Shown: one piece after another, positions 54,763 to 62,452 of the stretch | How positions within the stretch are numbered: the stretch's first letter is position 1 | Layout: each line of letters starts with the position of its first letter | From: Polaribacter sp. Hel1_85 | GTDB taxonomy: Bacteria > Bacteroidota > Bacteroidia > Flavobacteriales > Flavobacteriaceae | NCBI RefSeq assembly: GCF_000766795.1 | Contig: NZ_JPDS01000001.1 | Span: 873,001 to 937,000 of the forward strand | Direction: 5' to 3' | Length of the DNA stretch: 64,000 bases | The notes under the pieces: generated by a model | What the model was told of the DNA's origin: nothing | Databases searched by the model: none | Seen by the model: only the letters and a program-made list of their open reading frames with translations | Position numbers and translations under genes: made by a program

Positions 54763-54807
54763 AAAAACCTCACATTTCGAAACTTCGAAATTGTGAGGTT
54801 TTTTTGT
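54763..54807 (+). terminator. CCTCAC-type terminator after the Zn-ADH gene
   Basis: AAAAACCTCACA and TGTGAGGTTTTT pair over 12 bp, extended by an inner TTCGAA/TTCGAA stem, then a T-run. Confidence 0.88.
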
Positions 54808-54956
54808 TGCTCTAAACAATCATTTTGTTTTCACCATAATATTCTTACACAACTATACTTAACAACAAAAGAGACTAATAATTAATCAGTTACAGCAAAA
54901 ACACACACTTTTATATTGATAAAAAAAACTCTAACTTAAATTAGAAAAAAGAAAAG

Positions 54957-55011
54957 ATGACATAAATCATCTACTTCAGATAATAATAATAATAATTTTA
55001 ACCTGTTAAAA
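54957..55011 (+). promoter_or_regulatory. Crp-type activator site and promoter, copy c (Fe-ADH)
   Basis: ATGACATAAATCAT (54957-54970) is followed at 39 bp by TTTTAACCTGTTAAAA (54996-55011), identical in sequence and spacing to the Zn-ADH promoter. The ATG is 20 bases beyond the second element. Confidence 0.65.
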
Positions 55012-55031
55012 AAACATAAAAAATTATTAAA

Positions 55032-56186
55032 ATGTTACAAAACAGAAGAATTTACTTACCTCCATTAAGTTTAATTGGACCAGGAGCCTTACAAGATTTA
55101 GGAGAAGAATTAAAAAGTTTGCCTTATAAAAAAGCGCTTTTTGTTACCGATAAAATTTTAGTGCAAATTGGTGTTGCAAAACAAGTGATGGATGTTATGG
55201 AAGCATCTAATATAGAACTTGTTTTGTTTGATAATGTACAACCAAATCCAACCGCACAAAACGTAAACAATGGCTTAAAACTATTGAAAGAAAATGATTG
55301 TGATTTTATTTTAACATTAGGTGGAGGATCTCCACAAGATTGTGGAAAAGCAATTGGTATTTTAGCTACCAATGGAGGCGATATTGCAGATTATGAAGGA
55401 ATTAATATGTCTAAACATGTTTCTTTGCCAATTATTGCTATAAACACTACAGCAGGTACAGCAAGTGAGGTAACTATTAACTACGTTATAACAGATGTAA
55501 AACGCCATATAAAAATGGTAATGGTAGATAAAAACTGTTTGGTTTCTATTGCTGTAAACGACCCTACTTTAATGTTAGGTAAACCAGCTGCATTAACAGC
55601 TGCAACAGGTATGGATGCTTTAACGCATGCTATAGAAACATATGTTACAAAAGGCGCTTTTGGTTGGTCTGATGCTTTGGCTTTAGAAGCAATTAAATTA
55701 ATTTCACAAAGTTTAGAAATTGCTGTTGTAGATGGACAAAATTTAGAAGCAAGAAGTAAAATGGCTTGGGGACAATTTATTGCAGGACAAGCTTTTTCTA
55801 ACGCAGGTTTAGGCTATGTACATTCTATGGCACACCAATTAGGTGGTATGTATGATATGCCTCATGGAGTTGCTAACGCAATTTTATTACCTTATGTAGA
55901 AGAATTTAACATACCAGCTTGTGCACATAAACTCAAAAAAGTTGCGAGAGCAATGGGAGTTGGTGTATTAGAAATGAGCGATACTCAAGGAGCAAATGCA
56001 GCAATTTCTGCTATTAAAGCCTTATCTAAATCTGTAGGAATTCCTACTGGATTAAAAGAATTAGGTGTTAAAGAAGAAGATTTTGCAGAAATGGCTAAAA
56101 ATGCCATGGCAGATGTTTGTACAGGTGGAAACCCAAGAGAAGTAACTTTAGAAGACACGATTGCAATTTATAAAGCAGCAATGTAA
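55032..56186 (+). CDS. iron-containing (group III) alcohol dehydrogenase
   Basis: The 384-residue protein has the group III dehydrogenase signatures: LTLGGGSPQDCGKAIGI for cofactor binding, INTTAGTASEVT, and the iron ligands in GMDALTHAIETY (Asp and His near residues 195-199) and HSMAHQLGGMYDMPHGVANA (two His near 263-277). Members act on ethanol, propanediol, butanol or methanol. The substrate here is unknown. It shares promoter design with the upstream Zn-ADH gene and is followed by a cytochrome-like lipoprotein gene. Confidence 0.93.
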   Translation: MLQNRRIYLPPLSLIGPGALQDLGEELKSLPYKKALFVTDKILVQIGVAKQVMDVMEASNIELVLFDNVQPNPTAQNVNNGLKLLKENDCDFILTLGGGSPQDCGKAIGILATNGGDIADYEGINMSKHVSLPIIAINTTAGTASEVTINYVITDVKRHIKMVMVDKNCLVSIAVNDPTLMLGKPAALTAATGMDALTHAIETYVTKGAFGWSDALALEAIKLISQSLEIAVVDGQNLEARSKMAWGQFIAGQAFSNAGLGYVHSMAHQLGGMYDMPHGVANAILLPYVEEFNIPACAHKLKKVARAMGVGVLEMSDTQGANAAISAIKALSKSVGIPTGLKELGVKEEDFAEMAKNAMADVCTGGNPREVTLEDTIAIYKAAM

Positions 56187-56207
56187 ACACGCTTTCTTAT
56201 AAAACTT

Positions 56208-56237
56208 AAAACCTCACATTTTTGTGAGGTTTTTTTG
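56208..56237 (+). terminator. CCTCAC-type terminator after the Fe-ADH gene
   Basis: AAAACCTCACA, loop TTTT, TGTGAGGTTTT, then a T-run. Almost the same as the hairpin at 52417. Confidence 0.88.
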
Positions 56238-56338
56238 TTTTTATATTCAAGAAAACCAACTCTTAATTCTCTTACTGAAAATTTAGACAATAAACATTGA
56301 ATCCCTCTCAGAAAAAACACACATTAAACAACTACAAA

Positions 56339-56386
56339 ACAGGTGTTTATACCTATTGATTTAAATACATTTAAAAACTAAGTTTG
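56339..56386 (+). promoter_or_regulatory. promoter of the cytochrome-like lipoprotein gene with adjacent motif
   Basis: TTG (56356-56358) and TAAGTTTG (56379-56386) are 20 bases apart, matching the Bacteroidota consensus. The imperfect palindrome ACAGGTGTTTATACCT (56339-56354) ends one base before the TTG. The segment is similar over about 65 bases to the left half of the repeat at 63192. Confidence 0.7.
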
Positions 56387-56437
56387 CTAAATACAGGTAC
56401 ATATAAAATCTGTAAAAACCAAATAACCAAACTAGAA

Positions 56438-56456
56438 CAAGTAATTTATTTACTTG
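56438..56456. promoter_or_regulatory. perfect palindrome CAAGTAA-N5-TTACTTG in the leader
   Basis: Arms CAAGTAA (56438-56444) and TTACTTG (56450-56456) are exact complements, 21 bases before the start codon. It is downstream of the promoter, so it could be a repressor site or an RNA hairpin affecting translation. Confidence 0.4.
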
Positions 56457-56477
56457 ATTCCCTAAAAACTTAGTATT

Positions 56478-58034
56478 ATGAAAAACCATTTTATCTACGC
56501 AAGCTTAGTATTATTGCTTTTTTCTTGCAATCCTAAAAAAAGTAAAAAAGAAGAAAAAGTAGTTGTTTTTGATGCAATTACAGCTGAACAAATGCCAACA
56601 ACCTTAGCTTCTGGTCAAAAATTTCCAACAGACTCTACAACCATTAATAATTGGGTGAAAAATAGTATTGTTGTAAATAACTTAGAAACTAATACAGACA
56701 TCATTACTCATGGTTGGGATCTTTGGGATGCACTAACTACATTTACAGATCAAGAAAATAATGGTCAAAAATTAAGAAGATTCGAAACTTGGTATACACC
56801 AGCAGATATTATAACTGCGTTACGATCTAAAACTGCAAACAAGTCTTATAAATTAGAAGATTTAAATAGATCTCATACTGGTCATTTAAAAATACCGCAT
56901 CAAAACTCACATGGTCTTTCAGTAAAAACTGCTGATGTTCTTGGTTTTGTAAAATGCGACCCAACTGCTGCAAACCATATTTTTAATAAGGAATTGTATT
57001 ATTTTGAAGTGCTAAAAAGTATGATTCAGCCTGGTAAAATTGCAAATATTCCTGCTTTTCCAGCTTCAAGTGTATTGATAAAACCTGTTTTTCAGGTATT
57101 AACAGATTCATCAACAGTTAAAATTTCTGAAGGAAAATACAAGCTACCTGTATGGCCTGGTTACCACAATCAAATACCAATGTCGAAAGTTATAGCCAAA
57201 GGATTTGGACCAGATGAATGGAATAATGATATTACAATTACAACTACAGGCACTACAGATGCTGCAAATAAAGTGTTCTCTGTTAAGGATTTCATTCATT
57301 TTAAAATAAATAAAGCACAAGCAGAAGCTTTAAAAGGAACGAACTTTATTACTGGTGGAACACCAAAAGCAGGTCAATATGCAGTGTTAATAGGTATGCA
57401 TCTAAATACTAGAGAAAATAAAAGATGGACCTGGCAAACTTTCTGGTGGTCAGAGAATCCTACAGCGCCACAAAGCCCAAGTTCTAGTTTAATTGCTAGC
57501 CAACAACCTGCAAGCTTAGAAAAAGCTGCAAAACATTATGCAATGGGACTTGCTTATAACATGATTAGTCCTGCACAACCTTATTCTGGTGGTTCTAATG
57601 CAGTTACCAAAAAAGAATTTATTAAAGAATCTATTTATGCTTTTAACCCCTATTTAGAAGCAGGTTTTAGTGTAGATACTTTTAATCTTTCTCCTTCTAC
57701 TAAAAGTCCTACAACTAGAAATTACTCTGGCGCCAATGATACCATTCGAAAATATTATTCTGAAGGATACCAAAAAGTAGGTGCTTTTAGAGCGAGTGAA
57801 AAAACTTATGTTGGTGGTAAATTAAATCAAGCCGGTATAGAAACCAATTGTATGAGTTGTCATGGACAAGCAAGAATGTATGATGTTGCTGTAAAAAAAG
57901 ATGCTTTTCAATATTATGCTGCAGACCAATATTATGATATGAATGCACCCTATTTTAAAAATACGGTAGTGTTAGATTTTGCATGGAGCATACAAGGTAA
58001 TTTAATAAATAAAGAAACTACTGCTAAAAAATAA
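56478..58034 (+). CDS. cytochrome c-like lipoprotein with one CxxCH site
   Basis: I do not recognise a named family. The 518-residue product is a lipoprotein (lipobox LFSC, Cys14). It contains a single c-type heme site, CMSCH, at residues 458-462 near the C-terminus. The middle is rich in Trp and Tyr (WDLWDAL, WTWQTFWWSE). One heme and an exported location suggest electron transfer, possibly linked to the two alcohol dehydrogenases upstream, but that is inferred from position only. It has a consensus promoter of its own and lacks the Crp-type site of its neighbours. Confidence 0.78.
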   Translation: MKNHFIYASLVLLLFSCNPKKSKKEEKVVVFDAITAEQMPTTLASGQKFPTDSTTINNWVKNSIVVNNLETNTDIITHGWDLWDALTTFTDQENNGQKLRRFETWYTPADIITALRSKTANKSYKLEDLNRSHTGHLKIPHQNSHGLSVKTADVLGFVKCDPTAANHIFNKELYYFEVLKSMIQPGKIANIPAFPASSVLIKPVFQVLTDSSTVKISEGKYKLPVWPGYHNQIPMSKVIAKGFGPDEWNNDITITTTGTTDAANKVFSVKDFIHFKINKAQAEALKGTNFITGGTPKAGQYAVLIGMHLNTRENKRWTWQTFWWSENPTAPQSPSSSLIASQQPASLEKAAKHYAMGLAYNMISPAQPYSGGSNAVTKKEFIKESIYAFNPYLEAGFSVDTFNLSPSTKSPTTRNYSGANDTIRKYYSEGYQKVGAFRASEKTYVGGKLNQAGIETNCMSCHGQARMYDVAVKKDAFQYYAADQYYDMNAPYFKNTVVLDFAWSIQGNLINKETTAKK

Positions 58035-58090
58035 CATACTAAAAAAAAATTGATGCTAGTAGCAATTTTTTAGAACTAGCATACCTACTA

Positions 58091-58130
58091 AGTCTCGTTT
58101 TAAAGTTTTAAAACGGGACTTTTTTTATAA
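58091..58130 (+). terminator. terminator of the cytochrome-like lipoprotein gene
   Basis: AAGTCTCGTTTTAAA and TTTAAAACGGGACTT form a 15-bp stem with one G-U pair, then a T-run. Unlike its neighbours it is not of the CCTCAC type. Confidence 0.88.
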
Positions 58131-58189
58131 ATAAGGCTAATTGTTAGCAAGCAACCAAAACAATGCGAAATGTTAAAAAACAACATTTT

Positions 58190-58235
58190 ATGACAAACAT
58201 CATCTTTATCTTAATAGGATACCTTTACTTTTAAC
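58190..58235 (+). promoter_or_regulatory. Crp-type activator site and promoter, copy d
   Basis: ATGACAAACATCAT (58190-58203) is followed at 39 bp by TTTTAAC (58229-58235), which matches the left half of the second element of the ADH promoters. The leader to the lipoprotein gene is about 140 bases. Confidence 0.6.
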
Positions 58236-58384
58236 AAAAAAAATTGCAATTCCTATTCTTTCTTACACCTAAAATGGTAGAATAGTTTCTTTCAATTATC
58301 GTTTTCAGTTAAAATATATAACAGTCTTTTTAAACTTGTTATTCATATTAAGTAATAAAAAATAATTAACCCTAAATAAAAATT

Positions 58385-59122
58385 ATGATTAAAAATTACA
58401 TTTTAATTTTATTAACAATACTGATTTTAACCTCTTGTGGAAAAAGTAAAGAAGAATTAGAACTAGAAAAAGCAAAAATAGAATTAGAAAAGACAAAACT
58501 TGAATTAGCTGAAAAAATTAAAGGAGAAGAAAATCTAAAAACACTTAAAATTCACGAACAAAAATCTAATGTTGGAAAAAGAAAAAAATTAACTGAATTG
58601 ACGCTTCAACTACAAAATTTAACTACATCAAAAAATAAAATACAACAGAATATTGAAAATATAAAAAAATTTCAAATTGGTCGTGCTCAATCAACAAAGG
58701 ATAAACAATTAAGAGAAGCACGTAACAAACTATCTGAAATTTTTGATTACGAAAGAAAAATAAAAAATGAAATTGCACAATCTGAATATTTAAAAACTTT
58801 TGAATTTCAAAAAAACCCAGAAAGTGTAATGAAATATATTTTTGAGTCGTCTAAAAAAGGAGATTTTTCAAATTTCAGAAACTTATGCGACCCTTATGGT
58901 GAAAACGATAGAGATGTAAATCAAATTTGTTATGCTGAAATGTTATCAAAAAAACATAAGGAAGAATTAGAAAATATGTTCAAAAATGGTAGAATAATTG
59001 GAGAAACTATTATAAAAGAGGACAGAGCAGAAATTGAATTTGCTTTTGGATTGAGTTCAAACAAACTTGAAAAAATGGGAATGGTAAAGAGAAATAACTT
59101 ATGGTATTTATCTGAGTTTTAA
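58385..59122 (+). CDS. lipoprotein with coiled coil, function unknown
   Basis: The 245-residue lipoprotein (lipobox LTSC, Cys18) has a long charged helical region of Glu/Lys/Leu heptads from about residue 20 to 135, likely a coiled coil. A C-terminal domain follows (YIFESSKKGDFSNFRNLCDPYG ... AEIEFAFGLSS ... NNLWYLSEF) whose layout resembles NTF2-like DUF4878-type domains. I do not recognise the full protein. A Crp-type promoter (copy d) lies upstream. No CCTCAC terminator follows directly; repeat A begins 68 bases later. Confidence 0.7.
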   Translation: MIKNYILILLTILILTSCGKSKEELELEKAKIELEKTKLELAEKIKGEENLKTLKIHEQKSNVGKRKKLTELTLQLQNLTTSKNKIQQNIENIKKFQIGRAQSTKDKQLREARNKLSEIFDYERKIKNEIAQSEYLKTFEFQKNPESVMKYIFESSKKGDFSNFRNLCDPYGENDRDVNQICYAEMLSKKHKEELENMFKNGRIIGETIIKEDRAEIEFAFGLSSNKLEKMGMVKRNNLWYLSEF

Positions 59123-59190
59123 TCTCAGTATTTTAAAATTATTTTTTAACAAAAAGATTGCATCAATTACGGAAATCCGTACTAAAAACT

Positions 59191-59323
59191 AAAACCCTTA
59201 TAGGAAATTTAAAGTTTTAAAAACAAGTGTTTTTACTCTTGACTTTTAAATTAAAAAAAACGAACTTCGCTAACGCCGATTATAAGTCATTAAAACGACA
59301 TCATAATCGTCTTAAGTTGGCAA
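59191..59323. repeat. cassette-type repeat A with terminal imperfect palindrome
   Basis: This region is homologous to 63192-63346. It includes an ACARGTRTTT-type motif (59223-59238) and ends in a 53-base imperfect palindrome, 59269-59321: GCTAAC and GTTGGC at the edges, CGATTAT (59277-59283) and ATAATCG (59303-59309) as perfect inner arms, then GTC/GAC with unpaired bases between. The edges resemble the R'/R'' boxes of integron attC sites. It lies 39 bases upstream of a small membrane-protein gene. Confidence 0.7.
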
Positions 59324-59360
59324 CTATTACTCACTCAAAATCTGAAAATTGAAAATCGGA

Positions 59361-59864
59361 ATGAAAAAATATTTCACAAAATCATTTTATAAAGAAAGAA
59401 TGAAAAGTTGGAATAAAATAGGAAAAATGAAAAGTATTGCAATTTTTGTAATTAGTATATTTCCTATATTTTTTTCTGGTTATAATAAAAATACGGAATT
59501 ATTGAACGACTCATATTTAATCATAAGTGTTTTAATTTTTATTTTCGCTACTTTATTTTTACCATTAATTACAAAATTTTGGAGTTTAGTAGGAATTGAA
59601 ATAAAAAAGCCGAATTGGAACGAAAACCCTATTTCTTTTAATTTTTCAAAAGGTTTGAATTTCTTTCAATTTTGCGGTTATTGGTTTACTACTTCTGGAA
59701 TTTTAAAAGCTGTATTTTTTGGAATTTTTTATCAAAAACTTGATTCAGAAGGCGTGATATTATTTGTTTACGGAATTAGTATATTATTAGGAATTAAATT
59801 AAGCATAAAATGGCTGAATAAAGGTGGAAAGAAAACAAAAAAAACAGTTGCCAACACCGTGTAA
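59361..59864 (+). CDS. small membrane protein of unknown function in a cassette-like setting
   Basis: The 167-residue product starts MKKYFTKSFYKERMKSW and has about four hydrophobic segments (near residues 25-43, 55-75, 105-125 and 133-150). No family recognised. I used ATG 59361; a TTG 12 bases upstream is less likely. The last codons (TVANTV) and the stop are encoded by the conserved GTTGCCAACACCGTGT edge of the next palindromic element, so the gene and the element are physically merged. It is flanked by repeat A upstream and element E downstream. Confidence 0.65.
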   Translation: MKKYFTKSFYKERMKSWNKIGKMKSIAIFVISIFPIFFSGYNKNTELLNDSYLIISVLIFIFATLFLPLITKFWSLVGIEIKKPNWNENPISFNFSKGLNFFQFCGYWFTTSGILKAVFFGIFYQKLDSEGVILFVYGISILLGIKLSIKWLNKGGKKTKKTVANTV

Positions 59865-59982
59865 AAAAAATTACTTATTTTTAGCTTAATCAAAGTTAGT
59901 TGCATTTTTGTAAACTCCTATTTTCCTGCGGAAAATAGCCGTTCACTTTAAACGTAACTTTCCTTAACACAACAACGTTAGC
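59847..59982. repeat. attC-like imperfect palindrome E
   Basis: The 136 bases run from GTTGCCAACAC to GTTAGC. Paired blocks are GCCAAC with GTTAGC (59850-59855 and 59977-59982), GTGT with ACAC, AAAGTTA with TAACTTT (59892-59898 and 59955-59961), and the central hairpin CTATTTTCC-TGC-GGAAAATAG (59918-59938), with unpaired bases between blocks. Overall size and layout resemble large attC sites. A partial relative, GTTGCCAACAC, is at 63795. Confidence 0.6.
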
Positions 59983-60006
59983 GAATTTTTTCAAAAAAAA
60001 TATTTT

Positions 60007-60039
60007 AACAAACCTCACACAAAAATTGTGAGGTTTGTT
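60007..60039. terminator. CCTCAC-type hairpin upstream of the nitrobindin-like gene
   Basis: AACAAACCTCACA and TGTGAGGTTTGTT form a 13-bp stem with a 7-base loop. The T-run is interrupted (GTTTGTTAGTTT), so termination may be weak. It clearly belongs to the hairpin family seen at 52071, 52417, 54763 and 56208. Confidence 0.65.
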
Positions 60040-60055
60040 AGTTTCTAAAAAAACC

Positions 60056-60101
60056 ATGATAATAGTCACCAAATTCCTTTCCTAAATAAAATACATTTAC
60101 A
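60056..60101 (+). promoter_or_regulatory. Crp-type activator site and promoter, copy e (nitrobindin-like gene)
   Basis: ATGATAATAGTCAC (60056-60069) is followed at 39 bp by ATTTACA (60095), as at 52142. The start codon is about 45 bases beyond the second element. Confidence 0.6.
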
Positions 60102-60144
60102 AGTTAATAAAGTAAAACTATTATCAAAAAGTAAACAATAAAAC

Positions 60145-60696
60145 ATGAGTAAAAATATAGAGAATCCTTTAGTACAACTAATTGGTGTTTGGAAAGGTGA
60201 AATGGGTGTAGATATTGCGCCTAAACCAGATGAAGATGAAAACAACCCTTATTATGAAGTTTTAACCATAGAACCTATAGAATTAGAAGTTGAGAATGCA
60301 GAAGAACAAGAGTTAGATGCTGTTAGATATCATCAAGTAGTTAGAGAAAAGGCAAACGATAAAGTTTCTCATAGTGAAACTGGTTATTGGTTGTGGGATA
60401 AAAATGAAAACACAATTATGAATTCTTTTTCGATTCCTAGAGGTGTAAATATTTTAGCGGGTGGAGAAGTTTCTTTAACAAACAATGAGTTAAAATTAAC
60501 TGTTGCTGTAGCAGAAAACGATACAAAATGGGGTATTGTACAATCGCCTTTTATGCTTCAAAAAGCAAAAACGTTATCCTTTAAAAGAGAGTTTAAGTTT
60601 GCTAACAACAAATTAAGTTATACCCAAGAAATGGTATTAGCTATTTATGGTAAAACTTTTACACATACAGATAAAAACACACTTACTAAAGAGTAG
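60145..60696 (+). CDS. nitrobindin-like heme-binding beta-barrel protein
   Basis: The 183-residue protein resembles the nitrobindin/FABP-like family (THAP4 heme-binding domain, DUF1794). It begins NPLVQLIGVWKGEMG with the family's N-terminal G-x-W-x-G motif (Gly14, Trp16, Gly18). Strand-rich segments follow (SETGYWLWDKNENTIMNSFSIPRGVNILAGGEV), and it ends with FANNKLSYTQEMVLAIYGKTFTHTDKNTL, with the kind of histidine that serves as the proximal heme ligand. Nitrobindins bind ferric heme and nitric oxide. It has a Crp-type promoter, and the Crp/Fnr gene is convergent downstream. A decayed copy lies at 61990-62337 and a short 5' fragment at 63168. Confidence 0.8.
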   Translation: MSKNIENPLVQLIGVWKGEMGVDIAPKPDEDENNPYYEVLTIEPIELEVENAEEQELDAVRYHQVVREKANDKVSHSETGYWLWDKNENTIMNSFSIPRGVNILAGGEVSLTNNELKLTVAVAENDTKWGIVQSPFMLQKAKTLSFKREFKFANNKLSYTQEMVLAIYGKTFTHTDKNTLTKE

Positions 60697-60855
60697 GTTT
60701 TAAAGAAATGTATTCCATTTTAAATTTGTTTTTATAAAACTTAGGTATTTCATAACCCATGAAATAAACAGAACCGGTTTCTAATTTCATAGTCTGCATA
60801 GAAATAAGAATGTTAACTTTTGTTAGCGCTACTACTATTCGTTTTTAAGATTTAA

Positions 60856-61551
60856 TTATCCTAATTTACTAATTTGTTTCAATTTTTTTAAGCTAAGTAT
60901 TTCTATTTTTCTATCAGAAACTTTAATAATTTTTTCTTTATTGAATTTTGATAAGGTATTAATAACACTCTCCTTAGAATAACCTAACATTTTTGCAAGT
61001 TCAGTTCTATTAGTGGGAATGATAAATGAGGAAGAGTTGTATATCTTTTCGAATTCTAATAATACTAAAGATAAAGCCCCATCAATGTTTTTTTGTGATA
61101 AAGAAGTTATTCTATGAAAAACACCATTGGATACACCAGACATGTGTTTTATTAAATTTAATGCAAAATCGCCATTTGTTTTTATAAATTTTTCAATAAT
61201 ATCCATACTTATAAAACTCACCTTGGTTTTCTCTAAAGCAGTTGCTTTAAAATCAAATTTTTTAAAAGCAAAACAACAAACAATACCAATAAAAGAATGA
61301 GGTTGCGTTAAACCAATAGTATAAGGTTTCTTGTCATTAATAATTTCTAATTTAACCAAACCTTCGGTTATGTATAAAACATTATTTGCCAATGCACCTC
61401 TTTTAATAATAATCTCACCTGCTTCAAACACAATATCAGTTTTATTATCAACTAACTCTTGTTTTTCTTGATCTGATAAGATGTTTAAACACTCTTTAGC
61501 ATTTAAAAACTCGTAATTATTAGTGCTTTTTTGAGTTAAAAAATCTGGCAT
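60856..61551 (-). CDS. Crp/Fnr family transcriptional regulator
   Basis: The 231-residue protein has an N-terminal cyclic-nucleotide-type sensor barrel (DIVFEAGEIIIKRGALANNVLYITEGLVKLEI) and a C-terminal winged helix (PTNRTELAKMLGYSKESVINTLSKFNKEKIIKV). The recognition helix has K-E-S-V-x-N, keeping the glutamate that reads TGA-type half-sites. It has no Fnr-type cluster of four cysteines, so oxygen sensing by an iron-sulfur cluster is not expected. It is the natural candidate to bind the ATGAY-N4-RTCAY sites at 52142, 53407, 54957, 58190 and 60056, which is inferred, not shown. Divergent from a small membrane-protein gene. Confidence 0.88.
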   Translation of the reverse strand: MPDFLTQKSTNNYEFLNAKECLNILSDQEKQELVDNKTDIVFEAGEIIIKRGALANNVLYITEGLVKLEIINDKKPYTIGLTQPHSFIGIVCCFAFKKFDFKATALEKTKVSFISMDIIEKFIKTNGDFALNLIKHMSGVSNGVFHRITSLSQKNIDGALSLVLLEFEKIYNSSSFIIPTNRTELAKMLGYSKESVINTLSKFNKEKIIKVSDRKIEILSLKKLKQISKLG

Positions 61552-61594
61552 ATTTAGTCAATTATTATAGGAATTAAATTTTTCATTTCAATCC

Positions 61595-61656
61595 ATGTAA
61601 TATTACATCGTTAAACCTAATAAATATCACTTAAAACAAAAACATCTAGTGATATT
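61595..61656. promoter_or_regulatory. palindromes in the divergent region upstream of the Crp/Fnr gene
   Basis: ATGTAATATTACAT (61595-61608) is a perfect 14-base palindrome. AATATCACT (61623-61631) and AGTGATATT (61648-61656) are a perfect inverted repeat 16 bases apart. Neither matches ATGAY-N4-RTCAY. They may be operators for another regulator or for the Crp/Fnr protein itself. Confidence 0.4.
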
Positions 61657-61718
61657 ACTTCTTTCCTATGAAAGGATTTACTTCTTATTTTTATAATGTA
61701 AATATACAATAAATAGAC

Positions 61719-61946
61719 ATGAAAAATATAGCTTTTAAATCACTGTTTTTAGTTTCGACAATTTTCTTTATTGACTATGGTATTATGATGGTAATAGGTC
61801 TCGTTAGCTATTATTTAGGATGTTCTTCTGATTTTTATGATTTCACATATTGTACTATTGGAAAAATATTAATAGCGGCTTCAATTATACTTTTTATAAC
61901 AGCTTTAATCCTAGAAATTAAATCATTAGTTATTAAAAAAAAATAA
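61719..61946 (+). CDS. small two-helix membrane protein
   Basis: The 75-residue product has two hydrophobic helices (LFLVSTIFFIDYGIMMVIGLV and ILIAASIILFITALILEI) separated by a short loop with two cysteines, and a lysine-rich C-terminus. No family recognised. It is divergent from the Crp/Fnr gene and lies just before the decayed nitrobindin-like copy. Confidence 0.6.
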   Translation: MKNIAFKSLFLVSTIFFIDYGIMMVIGLVSYYLGCSSDFYDFTYCTIGKILIAASIILFITALILEIKSLVIKKK

Positions 61947-61989
61947 CGAAACCACTTTATACTTAAAGTTTATAGAAGCGAAAGCGTAA

Positions 61990-62337
61990 TGCTAGTGCTT
62001 GGTAGGGTAAAATGGGTGTAGATATTGTGCTTAAACCAGAAGAGATGAAAACACAATTATGAATTCTTTTTCGATTCTTAGAGGTGTCAATATTTTAGCG
62101 GGTGGAGAAGTTTCTTTAACAAACAACGAGTTAAAACTAACTGTTGCTGTATCAGAAAACGATCCAAAACAGGGTATTGTACAATCGCCTTTTGTGCTTC
62201 AAAAAGTAAAAACGGTATCCTTTAAAAGAGCGTTTAAATTGGCTAACAACAAATTAAGTTATACTCAAGAAATGGTGTTAGTTATTTATAGTAAAACTTT
62301 TGCACATACAGATAAAAACACATTTACTAAAGAGTAG
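61990..62337 (+). pseudogene. decayed second copy of the nitrobindin-like gene
   Basis: The sequence matches 60180-60696 at high nucleotide identity but lacks about 170 bases. The deletion joins the region after CTTAAACCAGA to the block GATGAAAACACAATTATG; in the intact gene the similar words GATGAAAAC (60234) and AATGAAAAC (60403) mark both ends, suggesting recombination between short repeats. The join shifts the frame and the start region is gone. A frame from 62059 to 62337 (92 codons) stays open and encodes only the C-terminal half. Confidence 0.8.
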
Positions 62338-62452
62338 GTTTTTAAAACCTAGCTAATTACTATAAAAACGAAACCACTTATTTAAAAGAACTTCAAAAAT
62401 GCATTTAAATGGCTATATTGTAGTTTAAAAAACACAAAAAGAAGCTAAAGAA

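Noticed and set aside
59269..59982. A true integron with attI and IntI
   Set aside because: No integrase gene or attI is visible and the edge boxes do not fully match GTTRRRY. I keep the cassette-like layout as a finding but do not call it an integron.
62059..62337. An independent 92-codon gene
   Set aside because: It is the in-frame remainder of a deleted nitrobindin-like copy. Its upstream part is out of frame and it lacks the N-terminal half of the domain.
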